Shown: positions 1 to 8,789, counted from the first letter of the stretch. The stretch is 34,002 bases of DNA from Bacteroidales bacterium Bact_19 (GCA_001603595.1 LUZK01000033.1:1-34002), one strand, 5' to 3'. The notes: generated by a model from the sequence alone, not told the origin. Numbers and translations are program-made.

Positions 1-48
1 ATAGTTTTTCTCATATTCCCATTATTTTTTTTGTTTTTGCAAATATAC

Positions 49-1329
49 TTATTCGCAATAATATTTTATAATATCGCTTAAAGTTTTTTGACAAACCGGA
101 CAAAATGCCACGCCTAAAGATTTCATTTTGCAATTAATAAAAGGACGATACAATCCCTTTGATTTATATGCAGCACCTTCATATACTCCTACTTCAAAAG
201 AATATTTATTTTCTACTGGAGTAGGGATGGGGATGTCTTTTTTTATCATATTTTTCCATTTAGAGTCAAAATTAACTAAAGTTGTAATATTTGCTTCCCA
301 TGGTTCAGTGTTTAGATTATACATACCTTCTGTCGATACTTCGGAATCGTAGTACTCATCTCCAAGTCCAGCTAAAGAGTGCCCCAGTTCGTGCATGAAA
401 ATTTCGTTTCGGTATTGATTTTTGGCCGCAGTTACATTCCAAAAATTATAAATTCCACCTCCTCCATAAATATCAGTATTTACTAATACACAAACATGGT
501 CACATGGAACAGTAGAACAAAAATTCCGCAAAATGTGATAATCATACAAAGTTAAATATCTTTTACTTCCGAATGTATTAAATGATGTTCCGAGAGCAGT
601 GTTTTTGTATTCATTTAGCTGAGGCAAATCAGTTCCGGATTCTGCTGAATTTGGAAGAACAGCTCTAATATTTATTTGTTGTGTAAAATTCTTAAAAGGT
701 TCGTTATCCATTAAATATTTTGCTGTAGCATCAACATCGGTCAAAAAACTTTCTTCATCCTCGAAAGTGTAACCGTCTCCAATAAAAACAATATCAAGTG
801 CTTCGGAAATATTTGATTTTATATCTATGTTAAAAGTTTTATAGTTAAACACTATTTCTTCTTTAACTAAATCTTTTTTGGGATCAAACTCAATTTCCCA
901 AATTTTGTAAAATTTATTGTCATCAATTTTTCTGGAATGTAATTCAATCAATACTCGATCCTTGGGAAATGGAATTATAATAGATTCAGGAAAACATTTT
1001 GAGATATTTTGTGCTTCCTCTGTATGAATGTATTCTCCAAATAAAGAACAATAACCATAGTTAAATATTAAAATGCCTGAGTTTTTATCGTAAACTCTTA
1101 CTTGATACGTACCTAAGTCGAAACTATTAATAAGATTCTTTTTTGTTCCAGCCCATATTTTTTCTTTTAGAAATTCTTTAAAAAATACAGCCTCAGTGTT
1201 GTTGTTACCGCAGTGGTAAATATCTATTCTTAAACTGTTTTCAGTAAAATAATCATCATAATTCTTTTGTGAATAAATGGAAACACTTGCACCAAATATT
1301 AGCCCCAAATAGATAAAAAATTTTTTCAT
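49..1329 (-). CDS. Secreted peptidase M64 (IgA-peptidase family metalloprotease)
   Basis: 426 aa. An N-terminal signal peptide (hydrophobic run ending around SIYSQ, residues 1-21) sends it across the inner membrane. The C-terminal half carries the zinc motif HELGHSLAGLGDEY; His313, Glu314 and His317 are the expected zinc and catalytic residues, and the trailing GLxDEY is typical of M64. Before it lies a conserved-looking block (IVFIGDGYTFEDEESF) that starts the catalytic domain, after an N-terminal beta-rich M64_N-like region. Four cysteines near the C-terminus (CKMKS, FCPVC) may form disulfides. No type IX C-terminal sorting domain is visible, so it is probably periplasmic or uses another export route. 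The family name comes from an IgA-cleaving enzyme; the substrate here is unknown. The start is the ATG before the signal peptide. It is divergent from the sigma-factor gene. Confidence 0.9.
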   Translation of the reverse strand: MKKFFIYLGLIFGASVSIYSQKNYDDYFTENSLRIDIYHCGNNNTEAVFFKEFLKEKIWAGTKKNLINSFDLGTYQVRVYDKNSGILIFNYGYCSLFGEYIHTEEAQNISKCFPESIIIPFPKDRVLIELHSRKIDDNKFYKIWEIEFDPKKDLVKEEIVFNYKTFNIDIKSNISEALDIVFIGDGYTFEDEESFLTDVDATAKYLMDNEPFKNFTQQINIRAVLPNSAESGTDLPQLNEYKNTALGTSFNTFGSKRYLTLYDYHILRNFCSTVPCDHVCVLVNTDIYGGGGIYNFWNVTAAKNQYRNEIFMHELGHSLAGLGDEYYDSEVSTEGMYNLNTEPWEANITTLVNFDSKWKNMIKKDIPIPTPVENKYSFEVGVYEGAAYKSKGLYRPFINCKMKSLGVAFCPVCQKTLSDIIKYYCE

Positions 1330-1539
1330 AACAGATAAAAGTTTTGTTGTTATTCCAGATGCTAAAATAATAATTAATAAGTAATTTTTTTTGTAAACAA
1401 AAATTTAGCATTTAAAATGCAATTTTTTGAAATTTATTCAAAATCTTCTAAACCTATTGTATATAATGGGAGTTAAATGTTTGCTTATTTAGAAAACCTC
1501 TGTTTAATTAAAATTAATCAAAAATTAAACAAAAATTAA

Positions 1540-1571
1540 TTTGCATAATAAAAAATAATGTTGTATATTTG
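1540..1571 (+). promoter_or_regulatory. Bacteroidota promoter of the ECF sigma gene
   Basis: A -33 TTTG (1540-1543) and a -7 TATATTTG (1564-1571) are separated by 20 bases, matching the Bacteroidota sigma-ABfr consensus TTTG/TAnnTTTG. The expected transcript start near 1577 gives a leader of about 20 bases before the ATG at 1597. Confidence 0.75.
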
Positions 1572-1596
1572 CAATGAAATACCTAAATAAAAAAAT

Positions 1597-2097
1597 ATGA
1601 GCGCACAAGAATTTACAACCAGAATAGTAAGCATGGAAAAAAGCCTTAAATATTTTGCATTAGGATTAACCAGAGATCCCGAATCAGCAAAAGATTTAGT
1701 TCAGGAAACATTCTTAAAGGCTTTTCAATATCGTGATAAATATACAAACGATAGCAACATAAAAGCTTGGTTATTTACCATTTTAAAGAATACTTTTTTG
1801 AATCAGGTAACGAAATTATCTTCAAAGAATACAATTAATGATTCTTCTGAAGATTCGTATTTGATTGAAAACTCAGGTTTGATAGAAGAAAGTGCTGAAT
1901 CAAAAATTAATGCAAAAGATGTAAAATCTGCTATTTCCGAACTCGAAGATGAATATAGAGTTCCGTTTGAGATGTTTATTGATGGTTATAAATACAAAGA
2001 AATAGCCGAAGAAATGAACCTGCCCATTGGTACTGTAAAATCTCGCATATTCTTTGCCAGAAGAATGTTGATGGAAACCTTAAGCGATTTCAGATAA
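1597..2097 (+). CDS. ECF-type sigma-70 family RNA polymerase sigma factor
   Basis: 166 aa, the usual length for an extracytoplasmic-function sigma factor. Region 2 spans roughly residues 15-85, with the core-binding and -10 recognition motifs DLVQETFLKAF and NIKAWLFTILKN. Region 4 (about 110-160) has the helix-turn-helix YKEIAEEMNLPIGTVKSRIFFAR. No anti-sigma gene is next to it. It is monocistronic: it has its own promoter and a strong terminator directly after it. It sits just upstream of two PorE-like genes. In Porphyromonas gingivalis an ECF sigma factor (SigP) works with PorX to control type IX secretion genes, so a similar link is possible, but that is inference from position only. Confidence 0.93.
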   Translation: MSAQEFTTRIVSMEKSLKYFALGLTRDPESAKDLVQETFLKAFQYRDKYTNDSNIKAWLFTILKNTFLNQVTKLSSKNTINDSSEDSYLIENSGLIEESAESKINAKDVKSAISELEDEYRVPFEMFIDGYKYKEIAEEMNLPIGTVKSRIFFARRMLMETLSDFR

Positions 2098-2118
2098 GCT
2101 AAAAATATTTTTATTTTA

Positions 2119-2150
2119 GCCTTCAAGAAAACTTCTTGAAGGCTTTTTTA
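2119..2150 (+). terminator. Rho-independent terminator after the sigma factor gene
   Basis: Inverted repeat GCCTTCAAG (2119-2127) with CTTGAAGGC (2135-2143), extendable inward by two A-T pairs, followed by a run of six T. It lies 22 bases after the sigma-factor stop codon. Confidence 0.9.
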
Positions 2151-2267
2151 TTATTTTATGTATTTATTTAGTATTTAGAGAATTAAGACAGAAGCTTAAG
2201 TATTACTCATTTTATTTGCATAATTCTTGATAAATGTTTTTTTTTACGGTAAAATTTGAAAAGATTG

Positions 2268-3812
2268 ATGAAATATTCATTTATTATTATTTTTATAATA
2301 ATATTTTTTTCCGACGTTTACGGTCAAAAGTTACTTAAAACGGCAGACCGTGAGTTCGATAGGGAACAATATTATAAAGCAATTGAACTTTATCAGCAAA
2401 TAATTAATAAATATCCCAAACGAAAGCACATTGTTGCTGAAGCATATTTTAAAATTGGATTGAGTTACAGAAAATTATCTATACCTGAATATGCAGTTCC
2501 TAATTTAGTAAAGGCAATAGAATACAAGTTTTCCGAACCGATGGTTTATCATTATTTGGGACAATCGTATCAAATGATTATGCAATACGATTCTGCTTCT
2601 GTTTACTATCAAAAATTTGACAGAGCCGTTGACGAAAAGAATAAATATTTTGGGAAAGGGAGTGCAAGTTTGGATTTTACTTTTAGTTCCTTAAAAAACT
2701 CTACCGGTCATGAAATAAAAATTATAGGCAGATTGAATTCACCGGAGAATGACTATTGTCCTTTTCTTGAGCCTCGTAATAATAAAAGAGTTTATTTTAC
2801 TTCCACACGTTTTGCTCCGACTTATGTAACTGTGAGTCCGGAATCGGGGGATTTTTGTTCAAATATTTTTTATGCTGAAAAAGATAAAGAAGGTAGATGG
2901 ACAGATCCACAAATTTTAATAGGTCCGGTAAATTCAAATGATGAGGAAGGAGCTGCCTGTCTAAATCGTAAATCCAGTAATTTATATTTTACGAGATGCA
3001 ACTACGATAAAAATAAAGATCGAGGCTGTCGTATTTATTTTGCTCGCAAAATGGGAAGTTACTGGGGTAATGTACAGGAAGTCGAGATCCCAGGGATTCC
3101 TGATAGTATAAGTATTGGGCATCCGGCAATTAGTGATGATGAGTTGACATTATACTTTGTGGCAGATTCAATGTTGGGAGGTTTTGGCGGAAAAGATATT
3201 TATAAAGTTATTAGGGCAAAACGTAATTACCCTTTTGGATTACCGCAAAATCTCGGTTCTCAGATAAATACAGAACACGACGAGGTTCATCCATACATAA
3301 GAAGTAATGGAGACCTTTATTTCTCATCCGATGGACATATAGGAATGGGAGGTCTTGACATTTTTGTTGCAAAAAATCTCGGTAATGGAAAATATAGAGT
3401 AGGAAATTTGGGTTATCCTATTAACTCTTCTCACGATGATTTTGGCATAGTATTTATTGGAATGAAAGAAGAAGGTTATTTTTCTTCACGAAGAATTGGG
3501 GGGATGGGTAAAACAGATATTTTTTATTTCATAAAGCCCGAAGTGAATATAATATTTTCGGGAACGGTATTTGATAACTTAAATGGAGAAAAGTTAGAAA
3601 ATGTTGATGTACAGGTTATGGATGAAAATTATGTGCTAATCGATTATCAGTCAACAGATAGGGATGGATCATTTGAAATTATCCTCTCGCCCGGAAAATC
3701 CTATATAATTTTCTTTAAAGCAGAAAATTATAGTATTGAGACTTTTAATTTGAGTACACAAGGTATTATCGAGAGCACACAAATTGAAAAAGATATTTTT
3801 ATGAAAAAATAA
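2268..3812 (+). CDS. PorE-like TPR / PD40-propeller / CRD envelope protein without OmpA domain
   Basis: 514 aa from the ATG that opens the signal peptide (MKYSFIIIFIIIFFSDVYGQ). An upstream in-frame TTG at 2256 belongs to a promoter-like TAAAATTTG and is unlikely to be the start. Residues about 20-130 form TPR-type helices (YYKAIELYQQIINKYPK). About 150-420 is a PD40/WD40-like propeller with repeated blades (NLYFTRCN, LYFVADSMLGGFGGKDIY, LYFSSDGHIGMGGLDIF, GYFSSRRIGGMGKTDIF). From about residue 425 there is a carboxypeptidase regulatory-like (CRD) beta domain. The protein ends about where the downstream paralogue enters its OmpA domain. It is probably periplasmic and linked to the outer membrane. 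It may be an accessory to type IX secretion or a generic envelope scaffold; the function is not established. Confidence 0.85.
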   Translation: MKYSFIIIFIIIFFSDVYGQKLLKTADREFDREQYYKAIELYQQIINKYPKRKHIVAEAYFKIGLSYRKLSIPEYAVPNLVKAIEYKFSEPMVYHYLGQSYQMIMQYDSASVYYQKFDRAVDEKNKYFGKGSASLDFTFSSLKNSTGHEIKIIGRLNSPENDYCPFLEPRNNKRVYFTSTRFAPTYVTVSPESGDFCSNIFYAEKDKEGRWTDPQILIGPVNSNDEEGAACLNRKSSNLYFTRCNYDKNKDRGCRIYFARKMGSYWGNVQEVEIPGIPDSISIGHPAISDDELTLYFVADSMLGGFGGKDIYKVIRAKRNYPFGLPQNLGSQINTEHDEVHPYIRSNGDLYFSSDGHIGMGGLDIFVAKNLGNGKYRVGNLGYPINSSHDDFGIVFIGMKEEGYFSSRRIGGMGKTDIFYFIKPEVNIIFSGTVFDNLNGEKLENVDVQVMDENYVLIDYQSTDRDGSFEIILSPGKSYIIFFKAENYSIETFNLSTQGIIESTQIEKDIFMKK

Positions 3813-3818
3813 AATTAT

Positions 3819-3826
3819 TATATTTG
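3819..3826 (+). promoter_or_regulatory. -7 promoter box upstream of the PorE-like gene
   Basis: TATATTTG matches TAnnTTTG and lies 24 bases before the ATG at 3851, in the 38-base gap after the paralogue. The -33 region is only T-rich. The PorE-like gene may therefore be transcribed both from here and by readthrough. Confidence 0.5.
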
Positions 3827-3850
3827 GCAAAGTTTTAAAAACAACTAATT

Positions 3851-5935
3851 ATGAAAAAACTTATTCTTTTCCTATTTTTGGCAACCTTTATTTACAAACT
3901 TGAGGCTCAAGTATCAAAAGGTGATGAGTACTTTAATACTTATCAATTTGATTTAGCAAAAGATTTTTACGAAAAAGCATTAGGAACTCTTAAAACTCAA
4001 GAAGAAAGAGCACAGGTAAATTATAAGTTGGGTTATTGTTATAAGATGCTTGGCGACTCTGATAAAGCTGAAATGTATTTTGGTGCAGCCGTGAAAAATT
4101 ATGTTAAAGGAGTAATTAAACCTGATGTATTATTGTTTTACGCTGATGCCCTCAGAATGAACGGAAAGTATGAAGATGCAATTGAAGTTTATAAACAGTA
4201 TTTGCAAATTTCGCCAAATGACCATAGAGCAACGAGCGGTCTAGAATCTTGTAAGATTGTTCCGCAGTGGTTAAATCGTCCAACACGTTATAAGGTAAAC
4301 AACGTTGCACGTTTTAATACTGCAAATCTTGATTTTTCACCAGCATGGGCAACAAAGGATTTTAGAGTAATTTATTTTACTACCTCTAGAGAGGGAACTA
4401 AAGGTTCAAGAAATAATTATAAAACAGGGCAAAAGTTTACCGACATTTTTGAAATTTCTCAGGACAGAAAAGGTGCATGGAGTGAACCTATTCCTTTGGT
4501 AGGTGAAATAAATAGTGAAGAAGATGAAGGAGCTTGCGTTGTTTCTATGAAAGGAAGTGAAATGTATTTTACCAGATGTAAAGCGGGAAAAACAGTTGAT
4601 GAGCCTTGTAAGATATTTTATGTAGCAAAAAAAGGTAATGCTTGGGATGTTCCTACTATCGTAACTATTCAAGGATTTTCTAATTATGAAGTCGGCTATC
4701 CGGCTTTGTCACCTGACGATAAAATATTATATTTTTCAGCTGAAGCTCCTGATGGATATGGCGGTATGGATATTTATATGGCATATAGAATTAATAACAG
4801 TCCTAATAATTATGGACGACCAATCAATTTAGGACCGATTGTAAATACTCCAGGTGATGAAGTCTTTCCAACAGTTCGACATGATGGTACATTGTATTTT
4901 TCTTCCGATGGTCATAAAGGTATGGGAGGTTTGGATATTTATAAAACTATCAGAGACGAAAAAGGTAACATAATCGGAATTGAAAATATGAAATACCCCA
5001 TAAATTCATCTTTTGATGATTTTGAAATTATTTTCGAAGGAAAAGAAGAAAGGGGATATTTCAGTTCTAATAGAAAGGGAGGAAAAGGTTCTGATGATAT
5101 CTATTCATTTGTACTGCCTCCATTAGTAATTACACTTAACGGTATGGTGAGAGATACCACCGATATTGATAAAATAGTAATGGTAAAAGATGCAAAAATA
5201 ACACTTCTTAATGATGCAGGTATTGTTGCTGAATTAAAATCCTCTGAAACAGGAACTTTTAAATATCAACTGGAACCAAATCAAAATTATAAAGTAAAAG
5301 CTGAAGTTAATAAAGATTATTTTTCTAATTCAGTAATTTTCACAACTAAAAATATTGAATATGATACAGTAATAAATGTTGTAATTAATCTTGCAAAAAT
5401 TCCTCGAATAATAGTTTTACCTAATATTGAATACGATTACGACAAAGCTACTCTTCGTCCTCAGTCAATGGTTGCCCTCGACGAGCTTGTCAAAACTCTT
5501 AATGATAATCCTAATCTCGTTATTGAACTAAGAGCTCATACCGATTTTAGAGGTAATGATGATTATAATATGAGACTTTCTCAAGCGAGAGCCCAATCTT
5601 GTGTAGATTATCTTATATCTAAAGGGATTAAACCAGATCGGCTTGTTGCAAAAGGATTTGGTGAAAGTATGCCAAGGGTCGTTACAAAAGAAATATCTAA
5701 AGAATTTCCTTTCTTAAAAGAAGGTGATGTTCTTACAGAAGATTTTATAGTTAAATTAAAAGATAATTCAAAAATCGAAATAGCTCATCAGCTTAACAGA
5801 AGAACTGAATTCAGTGTTTTATCAACAGATTATGGAATAACTCCGGAACAAAAAAAGGCTGAAGAAGAAAAGCAGCAAAAGCAAATAAAACAAGGTGGTG
5901 CCGTTATAAAGGATTCTGATTCAAAAGATTTCTAG
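3851..5935 (+). CDS. porE: PorE-like type IX secretion protein (TPR, PD40, CRD, OmpA)
   Basis: 694 aa. The domain order is the one described for P. gingivalis PorE. A signal peptide ends near KLEAQ; there is no lipobox cysteine. TPR-like helices span about 22-135 and a PD40 propeller about 150-420, with blades such as LYFSAEAPDGYGGMDIY and LYFSSDGHKGMGGLDIY. A CRD domain covers about 425-515 and a C-terminal OmpA_C-like domain about 519-665. The OmpA domain has the peptidoglycan-binding signature HTDFRGNDDYNMRLSQARA (from about residue 561) and ends with NRRTEFSV; the residues expected to hold diaminopimelate (Asp in HTD, Arg in LSQARA) are present. The known role of PorE is to tie the outer-membrane type IX machinery to peptidoglycan. 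The C-terminal tail (about 675-694) is charged, rich in Glu, Lys and Gln. The symbol is assigned by architecture; another OmpA/PD40 paralogue remains possible. Confidence 0.85.
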   Translation: MKKLILFLFLATFIYKLEAQVSKGDEYFNTYQFDLAKDFYEKALGTLKTQEERAQVNYKLGYCYKMLGDSDKAEMYFGAAVKNYVKGVIKPDVLLFYADALRMNGKYEDAIEVYKQYLQISPNDHRATSGLESCKIVPQWLNRPTRYKVNNVARFNTANLDFSPAWATKDFRVIYFTTSREGTKGSRNNYKTGQKFTDIFEISQDRKGAWSEPIPLVGEINSEEDEGACVVSMKGSEMYFTRCKAGKTVDEPCKIFYVAKKGNAWDVPTIVTIQGFSNYEVGYPALSPDDKILYFSAEAPDGYGGMDIYMAYRINNSPNNYGRPINLGPIVNTPGDEVFPTVRHDGTLYFSSDGHKGMGGLDIYKTIRDEKGNIIGIENMKYPINSSFDDFEIIFEGKEERGYFSSNRKGGKGSDDIYSFVLPPLVITLNGMVRDTTDIDKIVMVKDAKITLLNDAGIVAELKSSETGTFKYQLEPNQNYKVKAEVNKDYFSNSVIFTTKNIEYDTVINVVINLAKIPRIIVLPNIEYDYDKATLRPQSMVALDELVKTLNDNPNLVIELRAHTDFRGNDDYNMRLSQARAQSCVDYLISKGIKPDRLVAKGFGESMPRVVTKEISKEFPFLKEGDVLTEDFIVKLKDNSKIEIAHQLNRRTEFSVLSTDYGITPEQKKAEEEKQQKQIKQGGAVIKDSDSKDF

Positions 5936-5952
5936 ATTAAATAAATATTGTT

Positions 5953-5983
5953 AATAGCCTGTTGTTAATAGCAACAGGCTATT
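5953..5983 (+). terminator. Long hairpin between the porE-like gene and purM
   Basis: A perfect 12-base inverted repeat, AATAGCCTGTTG (5953-5964) and CAACAGGCTATT (5972-5983), with a 7-base loop, starts 17 bases after the porE-like stop. No T-tract follows, so it is either a weak terminator or a transcript-stabilising 3' hairpin. Confidence 0.6.
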
Positions 5984-6010
5984 GTATTAATATAAAATAA
6001 TAAATTTTAA

Positions 6011-7177
6011 ATGACAGAAAACAGATACATACAACGTGGAGTTTCAGCCTCAAAAGAGGATGTCCATTCGGCAATAAAAAATCTGGACAAAGGTTTGTTT
6101 CCCAACGCTTTTTGCAAAATAATTCCAGATATTCTAGGAAATGATCCTGAATATTGCAATATTATGCATGCTGATGGTGCCGGCACAAAATCATCACTAG
6201 CATACATGTATTGGCGTGAAACGGGGGATTTATCCGTATGGAAAGGTATTGCTCAGGATGCCATAGTTATGAATATTGATGATCTTTTATGTGTTGGAGC
6301 CACTGACAATATTTTACTTTCGTCAACAATCGGACGTAACAAAAATTTAATACCGGCTGAAGTTATTGCCGAAATTATAAACGGAACTCAGGATTTTTGC
6401 GATCAAATGCGTCAATATGGTATAAATATAAATCTTACAGGTGGGGAAACTGCTGATATAGGCGACCTCGTGAGAACAATAATTGTTGATTCTACTGTAA
6501 CTTGCCGGATGCTCAGAAAAGATGTTATTGATAATTCAAGAATTTTTCCCGGTAATGTTATTATTGGACTTGCTTCTTTTGGTAAAGCAGTATATGAAAG
6601 TGAATATAATGCAGGAATGGGTTCGAATGGTCTTACATCGGCTCGGCATGATGTTTTTTCTAAAATTTATAAAGACAAATATCCCGAAAGTTATGACCCA
6701 AATGTATCGCCGAGTTTAATTTATTCAGGAAAGTATTTACTTACCGACATTATTCCCGAAATAAATATGACTGCCGGAAAAATGGTTTTATCACCGACAA
6801 GAACCTATGCTCCGGTAATTAGGCAAATTCTTGAAAAATATTCCGGAAAAATTAGTGGAATTGTTCATTGCAGCGGAGGAGCCCAAACAAAAGTTTTAAA
6901 TTTTGTTGAAAAGGTACATATCATTAAGGATAATTTGTTTGAATTACCGGTATTGTTCAGAATTATTCATGAATGCAGCGGTACAGATTTCAAAGAAATG
7001 TACAAAGTATTTAATATGGGGCATCGTATGGAGTTGTATGTTAATGAAGACATTGCAGATGATATTATTAACATTAGTAAAAGTTTTGGTGTTGATGCAA
7101 GGATAATCGGTAGAGTTGAAGAAAGCGAAATAAAAAAATTAACTGTTAAATCAGAATTTGGAGAATTTATTTACTAA
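6011..7177 (+). CDS. purM: Phosphoribosylformylglycinamidine cyclo-ligase (AIR synthase)
   Basis: 388 aa. It catalyses the ATP-dependent ring closure of formylglycinamidine ribotide to aminoimidazole ribotide, step five of de novo purine synthesis in the cytoplasm. It shows AIR-synthase landmarks: an N-terminal RYIQRGVSASKEDV, the substrate-loop DGAGTKSSLAYMYW, the nucleotide-binding stretch IVMNIDDLLCVGA and GGETADIGDLV, plus the C-terminal AIRS_C domain (SGIVHCSGGAQTKVL, FNMGHRMELYV). This is the longer, divergent Bacteroidota form of PurM compared with the roughly 345-aa E. coli enzyme. It starts 28 bases after the hairpin that closes the porE-like gene, with no clear promoter, and is followed after 15 bases by prfA, so the two are probably cotranscribed. 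Confidence 0.9.
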   Translation: MTENRYIQRGVSASKEDVHSAIKNLDKGLFPNAFCKIIPDILGNDPEYCNIMHADGAGTKSSLAYMYWRETGDLSVWKGIAQDAIVMNIDDLLCVGATDNILLSSTIGRNKNLIPAEVIAEIINGTQDFCDQMRQYGININLTGGETADIGDLVRTIIVDSTVTCRMLRKDVIDNSRIFPGNVIIGLASFGKAVYESEYNAGMGSNGLTSARHDVFSKIYKDKYPESYDPNVSPSLIYSGKYLLTDIIPEINMTAGKMVLSPTRTYAPVIRQILEKYSGKISGIVHCSGGAQTKVLNFVEKVHIIKDNLFELPVLFRIIHECSGTDFKEMYKVFNMGHRMELYVNEDIADDIINISKSFGVDARIIGRVEESEIKKLTVKSEFGEFIY

Positions 7178-7192
7178 AAAAATTTAAGTGTT

Positions 7193-8275
7193 ATGGCAAA
7201 TATGTTGATTCTGGAAAAATTGGAAAGTGTTGAAGCCAGGTATAATGAGATAGCAAAATTGTTGGCAGATCCATCCGTTATTTCGGATATGGATAAGTAT
7301 GTTAAATTAAATAAGGAATACAAAGATTTAGAACCGATTATAGAAGCCTTCAAAGAATATAAGATTTTAATACGTAATATTGAGGAAGCAAAAGAAATTT
7401 TATCCATCGAAAAGGATGAAGAAATGAGAGAAATGGCAAAATCCGAATTGGATGATTTGTTGCCAAAAGTAGAACCTCTGGAAGAAAAAATAAAGATTTT
7501 ACTTATACCAAAAGATCCTGAAGACGATAAAAATGCGATTGTTGAAATTCGTGCAGGTACCGGTGGAGATGAAGCTAGCTTGTTTGCAGGCGAGTTGCTG
7601 AAAATGTATATTAAGTTTTGCGAAAAACGAGGATGGAAAACCGAAATCACTAGAGCAATGGAGGGTACTGTTGGCGGTTATAAAGAAGTTGTTATGAACG
7701 TTACCGGAACCGGTGTTTATGGAATTTTAAAATATGAATCCGGGGTTCATCGAGTACAAAGAGTTCCTCAAACTGAAACTCAAGGACGAGTGCATACTTC
7801 GGCAGCTACTGTAGCGGTTCTTCCCGAAGCTGATGAAGTTGATATCAAGATTAATCCAAACGATATCAAGAGAGATGAATTTTGTTCTTCTGGTCCTGGA
7901 GGACAATCTGTTAATACAACTTACTCGGCCATTCGTCTTACTCATATTCCTACCGGAATTGTGGTTACATGCCAGGATGAAAAGTCTAAATTGAAGAATC
8001 TTGAAATTGCGATGAAAGAACTTCGCACCAGATTATACAACCTTGAATATCAAAAACAAATGGACGAAATAGCAAAAAAACGCCGTACCATGGTTTCAAC
8101 TGGTGACCGTTCAGCCAAAATCAGAACTTATAATTTTCCTCAGGGTCGTGTTACTGATCATAGAATAAATTACACAGCCTATAATTTACCGGCATTTATG
8201 AACGGTGAAATTGACGAACTTTTAGACCAATTGATTATGGCTGAAAATATGGAAAGACTTAAAGAAAGTGAATAA
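7193..8275 (+). CDS. prfA: Peptide chain release factor 1
   Basis: 360 aa, the full RF1 length. RF1 recognises UAA and UAG in the ribosomal A site and triggers hydrolysis of peptidyl-tRNA. The catalytic GGQ motif is at residues 236-238 within SGPGGQSVNTTYSAIRLTH. The N-terminal coiled-coil domain (1-105) and the PCRF-type region starting VEIRAGTGGDEASLFAGEL are intact. The RF1-type C-terminus (GDRSAKIRTYNFPQGRVTDHR) separates it from the frameshifted RF2 (prfB). An alternative start at the ATG at 7202 (MLILEKLES) is possible. It follows purM closely and is followed after 19 bases by a small secreted protein gene. Confidence 0.96.
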   Translation: MANMLILEKLESVEARYNEIAKLLADPSVISDMDKYVKLNKEYKDLEPIIEAFKEYKILIRNIEEAKEILSIEKDEEMREMAKSELDDLLPKVEPLEEKIKILLIPKDPEDDKNAIVEIRAGTGGDEASLFAGELLKMYIKFCEKRGWKTEITRAMEGTVGGYKEVVMNVTGTGVYGILKYESGVHRVQRVPQTETQGRVHTSAATVAVLPEADEVDIKINPNDIKRDEFCSSGPGGQSVNTTYSAIRLTHIPTGIVVTCQDEKSKLKNLEIAMKELRTRLYNLEYQKQMDEIAKKRRTMVSTGDRSAKIRTYNFPQGRVTDHRINYTAYNLPAFMNGEIDELLDQLIMAENMERLKESE

Positions 8276-8294
8276 ATCTTGTAAATTTAAAATA

Positions 8295-8789
8295 ATGAAA
8301 ACAAAATCAATAGTATTAGCAATTCTGATTTTCTTGAGTTATACAGCATTTTCGCAATTTGATTCAAAGATTTTGAAAGCTGTCGAAAAAATTTATAACG
8401 ATGCTGAAGATTTTTATAAAAAAGAAAATTATCAAGAAGCAGTATTGAATTATCAAGTTGTGCTTGATAAAATTTATACAATTCCCTCTGAAAGTAAAAA
8501 ACACGTTTATTTTCTTTTAAATTCTGAACTTAAGCTAATAGAAATTTATTTTAATTATTTAAACAATCTTTCGGCAGGCTGTGAGGTATTGGAACGCTTT
8601 AACAAAGACGTTGATCTGGCCGTTCATCAAAATTTAATTAAAGGAAAAGATATAAAAGATTTTTTAGTTGCTCAGAAAAGATTTGAATCTGAATTGAAGA
8701 ACTGCCAAAATTATAACTCAATTGATCTTAAAAAGAATGAAATGGAGAAAAAATTTGACAAAGAATTTAAGGATGATGATACTGACTAA
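8295..8789 (+). CDS. Small secreted TPR-like protein, unknown function
   Basis: 164 aa from the ATG at 8295, which begins a good signal peptide (MKTKSIVLAILIFLSYTAFSQ). A longer reading frame from a GTG at 8268 overlaps prfA and would bury the signal peptide, so it is rejected. The mature part is helical. Around residues 30-60 there is one TPR-like helix pair (YNDAEDFYKKENYQEAVLNYQVVL). The C-terminus is highly charged and ends in an acidic tail (FKDDDTD). Two cysteines are present. It lies 19 bases behind prfA and probably shares its transcript. Its stop codon overlaps by 4 bases the stop of the convergent pseudouridine synthase gene. I do not recognise the family; a periplasmic adaptor is a guess. 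Confidence 0.75.
   Translation: MKTKSIVLAILIFLSYTAFSQFDSKILKAVEKIYNDAEDFYKKENYQEAVLNYQVVLDKIYTIPSESKKHVYFLLNSELKLIEIYFNYLNNLSAGCEVLERFNKDVDLAVHQNLIKGKDIKDFLVAQKRFESELKNCQNYNSIDLKKNEMEKKFDKEFKDDDTD

Noticed and set aside
40-47. TATATTTG on the minus strand near the left window edge, a possible promoter for a gene off the window
   Set aside because: No -33 TTTG at proper spacing and no downstream gene visible, so I do not list it as a feature.
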